A stretch of DNA of 64,000 nt. Source: Streptomyces hyaluromycini (GTDB lineage Bacteria > Actinomycetota > Actinomycetes > Streptomycetales > Streptomycetaceae). The notes under the pieces are model-generated. The model saw only the letters and a program-made list of their open reading frames with translations. It had not been told where the DNA came from and did not search any database. The stretch is from positions 1 through 64,000 of the forward strand of contig NZ_BCFL01000035.1 in assembly GCF_002217755.1 (NCBI RefSeq), written 5' to 3'. The translations under genes were made by a program, and so were the position numbers. This document shows, piece after piece, positions 58,836 to 64,000 of the stretch. Each line of letters opens with the position of its first letter. The stretch's first letter is position 1.

Positions 58836-60863
58836 ATGATTCCGAAGCTGCCCTTGCACAGCCCTCGTTGGCGTGACCTCGACGGTGTGAAAGCCGAGGA
58901 GGTGGAAGCTCTCGTGGAGCAGTTGGCCTCCGTGGCTGACACCGAGGACGGCGATGCGTGGAGACAGACCTGGACCTGCCTGGCCGGTGGTCTGCTGGAC
59001 GACGGGACCGTCTCCGACGGCGCCTACGCGGCCCTGCCGCATCTCGTCGAGGCGGCAGCGGCCCTGCCTCCGGGGCAGTCCGTGGACTTCTGGGTGGACC
59101 TGGGATGCATCGTGACCGCGGAGGACAGGCCCCCCGTCCCGGCCGATCTCGAAGCAGGGTTCAGCGCCGCACTGCGGGCGGCCGAGGGGGCGGCCACACG
59201 GAGCCTCCTTGCCGCCGACGCTCCCGCGCAGGTCTGCGCCCACCTCGTGCTCTCCTGCGTGGCCTTCGCCGGCCACCACACGGGCGAAGCGCTGTGGCGG
59301 CTTCAGGATCCCCGGGAAAGCGGCCTTCAGCTGGTGTGTCCCGGGTGCGAGAGCGACACCGAGATCCCCGATTTCTTCGTGGACCCGGTGCGTCCGTCTT
59401 TCGAGGCTCCGGAGTTGCCTGATCCCGCTCATGTCCGTGAGGGAGAGCATCCCTGGGGTGAGGTCGCCGCGGCATTGCAGGAGGAGGCACTGGGGGAGGG
59501 GTGGGAGCCCTTCCTGCGGGTGGCACGCGAGGTCGCGGCGGCCGGGGTACCTCCCGAAACGCCGGGGCAGGCCGTCCTGTGCCTGGTCGCCGGCCTGGTC
59601 GCGGTCAGGGGCACTCCGGAACCGGCCGCAAGGGAATCGGCCCGCCAACTGATGTCGCTCACCGGACACTTCCGCTGCTGGGACTGCGAGCAGACGTGGA
59701 CGATCGCCGACGGCCTGGCGGAGAACCCGGACGGTGCGCGCCCTCGGCACCGTCCGACGGAGGCGTGGACGGACTCCGACGGGTCGGCTGCCACGGTGGA
59801 GTCGGCGGCGGCCGGGCGAACAGGTGAGGCGGCGACTCGGTTCCGGCGGGACGAGAACGCGGTGCTCGCGGCCGACGGCACACCCTGGGGCCCTATATCG
59901 GAGTTCGCCGATTCCGCGCCCGGTTCGTTCGGGGGTGTCGACTCACTGGCGGTGGTGTCCCGCCCCGGTCGGCCGACGCTCGTGGCAGGCGCCGGGGACA
60001 GGGGCGTGGTGTGCCTGTGGGACGTGGCCGACGGCCGGCTCGTCCATGACCCGCTGCCAGGACATCGTGACCGTATCCGCTCGATGACGGCCCTGCCCAT
60101 GCCCGACGGCCACGTCCTTCTGGCGAGCGGAGGCGACACCGGGACGATCGCCGTGTGGAACCCTGTCACCGGGCAGCCGGTTCGCGAACCGGCCGGCGAC
60201 TGGCCCGGCGGGGTGACCGGAATGTGTACCGCGACCGTCCCCGACGGCCGAACCCTGCTCGTCACCGCCACCCCCCGAGGCGCGGTCCGGCTGTGGGATC
60301 CGGACACCGGTGAGTGCGTCGGGCGCCTCAACCCCTATGGCAGTCCGATCCAGTCGATCGTCGCCGTCCCGATCTCCGCCGGCCACACGCTGATCGCGGC
60401 CTCGGACACCGCGGGCCGCCTTCATGTGTGGGATCCGGCCGTCGACGACCCCTGGGAGCCGGGCGCGGCCGTGCAGCTGAGCGCACGTGCGCTCGCCGAT
60501 GCCGACCACCGTGTGGCAGCTGCGGCGGCCGTGCCCACACCCGACCGAACCGTGCTGGCCACGGGAGACGACCGCGGCGTGGTCATGCTGTGGGACCTTG
60601 CCACCGGTGCCCCGATCGGTCTGCCCGTCGACACAGGCACCGCCGGCCTGCCGGTCATCACTGGCACCACCCTGCACGGCGGACGCACGGTCCTGGTCAC
60701 CGGCACCCGTCACGGTCACCGGCTGCGGGTATGGGAACCGGAGACCGGCGCGGTGGGGCACATCGCCCTGGATGTGGCGCTCACCTGTCTGGCCACCGCG
60801 GGTCCGGACCTGATCGTCGGACACGACCGCGGAGTCCTCGGCCTCCCCCTCACCAGACAGTGA
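58836..60863 (+). CDS. WD40-repeat protein with N-terminal helical domain
   Basis: A 675-residue protein from ATG 58836. Residues about 1-280 are a helical region with two CxxC pairs (LVCPGCESDTEI; FRCWDCEQTWT). Residues about 355-670 form a WD40 beta-propeller: repeated D-G-x-x-x-VCLWDVADGRLV, IAVWNPVTGQPV, VRLWDPDTGECV, LHVWDPAVDDPW, VMLWDLATGAPI and LRVWEPETGAVG. It is a likely scaffold; its partners are unknown. No kinase domain is attached, unlike many actinobacterial WD40 proteins. Confidence 0.85.
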   Translation: MIPKLPLHSPRWRDLDGVKAEEVEALVEQLASVADTEDGDAWRQTWTCLAGGLLDDGTVSDGAYAALPHLVEAAAALPPGQSVDFWVDLGCIVTAEDRPPVPADLEAGFSAALRAAEGAATRSLLAADAPAQVCAHLVLSCVAFAGHHTGEALWRLQDPRESGLQLVCPGCESDTEIPDFFVDPVRPSFEAPELPDPAHVREGEHPWGEVAAALQEEALGEGWEPFLRVAREVAAAGVPPETPGQAVLCLVAGLVAVRGTPEPAARESARQLMSLTGHFRCWDCEQTWTIADGLAENPDGARPRHRPTEAWTDSDGSAATVESAAAGRTGEAATRFRRDENAVLAADGTPWGPISEFADSAPGSFGGVDSLAVVSRPGRPTLVAGAGDRGVVCLWDVADGRLVHDPLPGHRDRIRSMTALPMPDGHVLLASGGDTGTIAVWNPVTGQPVREPAGDWPGGVTGMCTATVPDGRTLLVTATPRGAVRLWDPDTGECVGRLNPYGSPIQSIVAVPISAGHTLIAASDTAGRLHVWDPAVDDPWEPGAAVQLSARALADADHRVAAAAAVPTPDRTVLATGDDRGVVMLWDLATGAPIGLPVDTGTAGLPVITGTTLHGGRTVLVTGTRHGHRLRVWEPETGAVGHIALDVALTCLATAGPDLIVGHDRGVLGLPLTRQ

Positions 60864-60908
60864 ACGCGCTCAGCCGTTCACCGGGTTGCGTCTCCGGCAC
60901 CCTCGGCC

Positions 60909-61814
60909 GTGGCCCTGGAGGCCGGGCGCGGCCAACTGGCTCTGGGGCCACGTGGATTCACGGTTGCGCTCCTCAAACGCGACATGTCAGGGTTCGGTGC
61001 GTTGCCGGCCTCCGCGGTGTGGTCGCCCGCAGGGCGTAAGACGAACGCCAAAGGGCGAATGGTGTTGTGCGGGGAGGGGGAAGCCATGACCTGTGTCGAC
61101 GTCGGCGACAGAACGCTGTGGAGGGTGCCCGGCGGGGGCGTGCTCTACCGGACGCCGGCGATGGCCGACGGCGCCGTCTATGTCCTCGACCGCTTCTTCG
61201 GTCTGGTGGCGGTCGACGCGGACTCCGGACAGCGACGTTGGACACTGCGCGACGACTCCGGGATCGCATCATCGCCGGTGGCCGGCGTCGGGGTGGTGTA
61301 TTTCGCCGACAACGCCGGCTGTCTGACGGCGGTGGACGCCGCGACCGGCGACGTGCGGTGGAAGTGGAGACCGCGCTGGTCGAAGATGTCGACGCCGGCG
61401 GTGGCGGACCACCTCGTGTACGCCGCTTCACACGACGGCAGGATGTGGGCGGTGGACGGGCTCACCGGCCGACCGGTGTGGAACGTCAGGGTGGCGGACC
61501 ACCGCACATCCGGCAATCCACCGCCGGCAGTGGCCCATGGTGTCCTGTACACGGCCGTGGGCGGCCATGTGCTGGCCCTGGACACGGCCACCGGCAGCAG
61601 GCGATGGGACGTCTTTCCCCGCGGGGGCGTTCGACAGACGCCGACGGTGGCCGGCGGAAGCGTGTATGTGGGCAACGACGAAGGCCTGGTCGCGATGGGT
61701 GAGGAACGCTGGCGGCTGGAGACTCGCGGCGAGGTGTGTTCGACGCCCGTGGTGGCGGACGGGATCGTGTACGTCGGCAGCCGGGACGACTTCCTGTACG
61801 CGATTCACACCTGA
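60909..61814 (+). CDS. PQQ-like beta-propeller protein
   Basis: About 301 residues from GTG 60909; internal starts at 60984, 61059 and 61086 are possible. From about 60 onward it has PQQ/YVTN-type blades: VYVLDRFFGLVAVDADSGQR, VYFADNAGCLTAVDAATGDV, VYAASHDGRMWAVDGLTGRP, VYVGSRDDFLYAIHT. It resembles the sensor half of PQQ-domain kinases, but no kinase or signal peptide is present, so it may be a stand-alone propeller or a fragment of a larger gene. Confidence 0.72.
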   Translation: MALEAGRGQLALGPRGFTVALLKRDMSGFGALPASAVWSPAGRKTNAKGRMVLCGEGEAMTCVDVGDRTLWRVPGGGVLYRTPAMADGAVYVLDRFFGLVAVDADSGQRRWTLRDDSGIASSPVAGVGVVYFADNAGCLTAVDAATGDVRWKWRPRWSKMSTPAVADHLVYAASHDGRMWAVDGLTGRPVWNVRVADHRTSGNPPPAVAHGVLYTAVGGHVLALDTATGSRRWDVFPRGGVRQTPTVAGGSVYVGNDEGLVAMGEERWRLETRGEVCSTPVVADGIVYVGSRDDFLYAIHT

Positions 61815-62319
61815 CGCAACGCTCTGCGGCCGTGCAGGTCATCCCCACTCGTGAACGCCCCGCCCCATGGCTGCCGTTGCCGGGGGGCAGACACGGCGGC
61901 CCAGGACTGGAATCGAGCGGGCGCCTGCTTTGCGATTGCACTCGCCTACGCGTCCAAGACCGTGTCCTACATGGTCAGTTGATTGTTGGGCTGGGCATGG
62001 GGAGGGGCGTTGAGGATGGATCGTTCCGGACGGTCTGCGGGAGTTGGCGAGGCCGCCTGCTCGTCAGCGGTTGCGCCTGGCGGACCTCGCCACCGTGCTT
62101 CGGAGCATCGAAGCCGACCGTGCACCGCCGCTTCGCCATCCGGTCCCGTGTCCCGTGCGGTCCTCGCCCCGTCTCACGTCCGCTGGTGGCTCAGAGGCAC
62201 CTCCGACCTGGATCCGGTGGGCGCGCCGACCGGACTCGGGGCGGCGGGCGACCTCCAGAGGTCCGTGCTTTCCTGTCGCCGGCCTCCGTCGGTGTCGCCG
62301 CCCGGCGGTTCCGGGGGTG
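61815..62319. other. Intergenic stretch containing a SWIM-gene remnant
   Basis: No complete gene is supported. The only recognisable content is the remnant at 62181-62255. GC-rich open frames here lack motifs and starts with ribosome binding sites. Confidence 0.5.
62181..62255 (+). pseudogene. Fragment matching the C-terminus of the SWIM zinc-finger gene
   Basis: Reads RWWLRGTSDLDPVGAPTGLG then AAGDL. This parallels DWWPRGTPDLDPVGALTGLG and ASDDL at the end of the gene at 44998-47130. Nucleotide similarity is also high over about 75 bp. No start or other part of the gene is present, so it is a duplication relic. Confidence 0.65.
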
Positions 62320-63495
62320 TCAGGACCTGGCGAGAGCCAAGTCGTGACAGGCTTCCTCGATCCAGTCGAGGGGGACCCCGCTGGGCAGAGCGTCGTCACG
62401 CAAGTCGGTTGTCAGCGCGTCCCAATTGTCATAGCCGTGGGCCTTCGCTATCGAGTCCCTGACCTTGGTCTCATGCGGGGGTGTCACCTCCGTGCGGCTC
62501 GTCTTGTGATCCTTCAGCCGGTGAACCGCATGCCACAGCATCACTTCCGTCTCGAACTGCCTGAAATGATGAATCTTGTCCATCAGGTTTGCGGACAGCG
62601 ACGGAATGTCCAGGAAGAGGCCCGCGAGAGCCGGCTCGACCGAGGAATTCCGGGACAGCTTCGACTCGCTCCCGGTGGTCAGTCCTGCGAAATCGAGCTG
62701 TCCGGCCAGCAGGAACCGGATGTATTTCTGATACCGGCCGGTTCCGAATATGAACGGAGGGAGTGACAGATCGAGTTCTTCACGGCTGTGGCCGAGATGC
62801 GGGTCGTGCGAGGAGTATCGCGGCCCTTGGCTGAATCGGCGGTCGGTTCCATCGGCAGGTGTCCCGTCGGGCAGGAGCGAAAGAAAGCGAACAGCCCTCA
62901 GTGCGTCCACCCTCTTGATGTCGACGGAGGCTGCGACTTCACCTATCACGCCAGTCGGGTCGTCGATCCCGGCCTTCTTGAACAGAAGCCGCCAGACCCG
63001 GTCGGGATAGTACGATTCGGCGGCGACCCGGTGAAGCTCCACACCCTGGGACCGGGTGATCAGCTTGAGACCGTACAGCTTTCTGATCGCCGCGCGGATA
63101 TTGACCAGGGCGACGCTCACCGCCGAGTGGTCGTCGTCGGGATCCGTCGCGACCACCACGGGGTCGTCCGAATCGAAGAGGCCGGACCGGTACATCCGGT
63201 AGACGGCTCCGACACCGTGGACGCCGACGGGCCAGCATTCCGCGGCCCGTATGGCCCCCATACTGGACGCCCCGACGATCTGAGCGCCGTCGCGAGCCAC
63301 CTCGACGACCTCTCGCGGTGACACCGGGAGCACCTGCGAAAACGATCCGTCGATGATGAGGATCCGGGAGCTTCCGCTTTCTCTGGCCCGGTAGACGTCG
63401 CCGCGTTTCGCGGGGGGAAGGACGTGCGCCTGCGGCAGCAGGGCCCGTGCCTCGCCCGGCGGCAGGGACGGCCCGGTGAATATGGTGGTTCTCAT
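62320..63495 (-). CDS. tfuA: TfuA-like protein (RiPP thioamidation partner)
   Basis: A 391-residue protein from ATG 63495. The TfuA core lies at about 45-165: SSRILIIDGSFSQVLPVSPR, GASSMGAIRAAECWPVGVHG, YRMYRSGLFDSDDPVVV. The remaining C-terminal half is variable. TfuA proteins assist YcaO enzymes in placing thioamides into ribosomal peptides (thioviridamide-type products) and in methanogen Mcr. The start lies 3 bp after the stop of the upstream YcaO gene, a tight operon. The pair predicts a thioamidated peptide locus whose precursor should lie beyond the right edge. Confidence 0.9.
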   Translation of the reverse strand: MRTTIFTGPSLPPGEARALLPQAHVLPPAKRGDVYRARESGSSRILIIDGSFSQVLPVSPREVVEVARDGAQIVGASSMGAIRAAECWPVGVHGVGAVYRMYRSGLFDSDDPVVVATDPDDDHSAVSVALVNIRAAIRKLYGLKLITRSQGVELHRVAAESYYPDRVWRLLFKKAGIDDPTGVIGEVAASVDIKRVDALRAVRFLSLLPDGTPADGTDRRFSQGPRYSSHDPHLGHSREELDLSLPPFIFGTGRYQKYIRFLLAGQLDFAGLTTGSESKLSRNSSVEPALAGLFLDIPSLSANLMDKIHHFRQFETEVMLWHAVHRLKDHKTSRTEVTPPHETKVRDSIAKAHGYDNWDALTTDLRDDALPSGVPLDWIEEACHDLALARS

Positions 63496-63498
63496 GGC

Positions 63499-64000
63499 TC
63501 AGATCACCGATTCCAGCAGGCGGAGGGTAGGGGTGCGCGAACTCTCACCGTAGGGAGACGCGAGGCCCGGAACCAGGACACGAACCACCGGCACGCCGAG
63601 ATCCTCGCGGCTGAGTTCTGTCACCAGGCACTTTTCGTGTCCTGCGTCCCGCAGCCGGCCGACGACCGTGCGTATGTTCTGCAGGATGCTGCCGCTGCAG
63701 TCCTTGGCCTGCGGGAACGCCAGGGAGCCGGGGTTCCGGTAGAGAGAGTCGAGCCGCTTCAACTCGGCCGGCCTGCGCCGCGCGCGCCCGGTCTCGAACA
63801 CCTCTCGCGCACCCGTGGCGAAGCCGGCGTGACCTTGGCACGCCTCGGTGAGAGCGCGAAGCAGCGCCCGTTCGGGCTGGAGGTCGGCCCCGTACCCGGG
63901 GAAGCAGGTCACCTTGCCCTCCTGCCCGAAGTAGCCGTCGTCGAAAAGGACGACCCGGATGACCGGAATGTCGATCACGTTGGTCAGATCCTGTATCCGG
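63499..64000 (-). CDS. YcaO-domain protein, C-terminal part (runs off the window)
   Basis: Open to the window edge. The visible 167 or so residues include IPVIRVVLFDDGYFG, CFPGYGADLQPERALLRALT (the GxG...A-LxRALTEAxQ YcaO signature with ATP-binding acidic residues) and VPVVRVLVPGLASP near the end. YcaO enzymes use ATP to activate backbone amides; paired with TfuA they usually install thioamides. The N-terminus and any precursor peptide lie outside the window. Confidence 0.88.
   Translation of the reverse strand, partial: RIQDLTNVIDIPVIRVVLFDDGYFGQEGKVTCFPGYGADLQPERALLRALTEACQGHAGFATGAREVFETGRARRRPAELKRLDSLYRNPGSLAFPQAKDCSGSILQNIRTVVGRLRDAGHEKCLVTELSREDLGVPVVRVLVPGLASPYGESSRTPTLRLLESVI

Overview
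The window is high-GC actinobacterial DNA. Strong third-position GC bias, many GTG/TTG starts and Streptomyces-type families (SARP/AfsR regulator, receptor-like Ser/Thr kinases, gas-vesicle genes, DUF5955, DUF6131) point to a Streptomyces chromosome. It falls into two halves: a mobile, decayed island (about 1-24,200) and ordinary chromosomal genes (about 24,200-64,000).

Mobile half. An IS110-type transposase gene carries a frameshift and is split by a complete IS256-family element (1249-2679) with 26-bp inverted ends and an 8-bp target duplication. After an ISAs1-like remnant come a large SARP/NB-ARC/TPR regulator (3768-6641), a truncated nuclease fragment, and a short decayed type I-E-like CRISPR array (7114-7386, exact 61-bp period) with no cas genes. 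The best-defined structure is a 13.8-kb Tn3-family transposon (7979-21765). Its 38-bp terminal inverted repeats are identical, it is flanked by a 5-bp AACAG duplication, and it sits inside an integrase-like gene. Its tnpA is intact except for one in-frame TAG. Cargo includes a DGQHR-domain protein, a zinc-finger/serine-recombinase fusion beside a res-like repeat cluster, an XRE regulator, a GIY-YIG protein with a HicB-like segment, a secreted protein and several unknowns. An excisionase and a tyrosine integrase (apparently with a CTG start) close the island against the 5' end of a HipA-like kinase gene.

Chromosomal half. 25,550-32,108 is a glyoxylate/allantoin region: malate synthase, a MobA-like nucleotidyltransferase, an IclR regulator (AllR-like), allantoinase and allantoicase. 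TTCC-N7-GGAA palindromes lie both before aceB and between the regulator and allB. Then come an AIM24 protein, an RNase Sa-like secreted ribonuclease, a DesK/NarL-type two-component system, a P450, and a Gfo/Idh dehydrogenase-GntR-ROK kinase group that shares the palindrome TGTCCGGACA. A SNF2 helicase overlaps a SWIM zinc-finger gene. Convergent to it is an operon of a lipoprotein and two paralogous kinase/periplasmic-binding fusions.

52,500-62,320 holds OsmC, a DUF1345 membrane protein, CsbD, a near-palindromic MITE, the tail of a gas-vesicle cluster (gvpL fragment, gvpS-like, gvpK), small stress-type proteins and a run of TPR/WD40/PQQ-propeller proteins. The right edge enters an operon encoding TfuA and YcaO proteins, the pair used for peptide thioamidation, whose remainder lies beyond 64,000.
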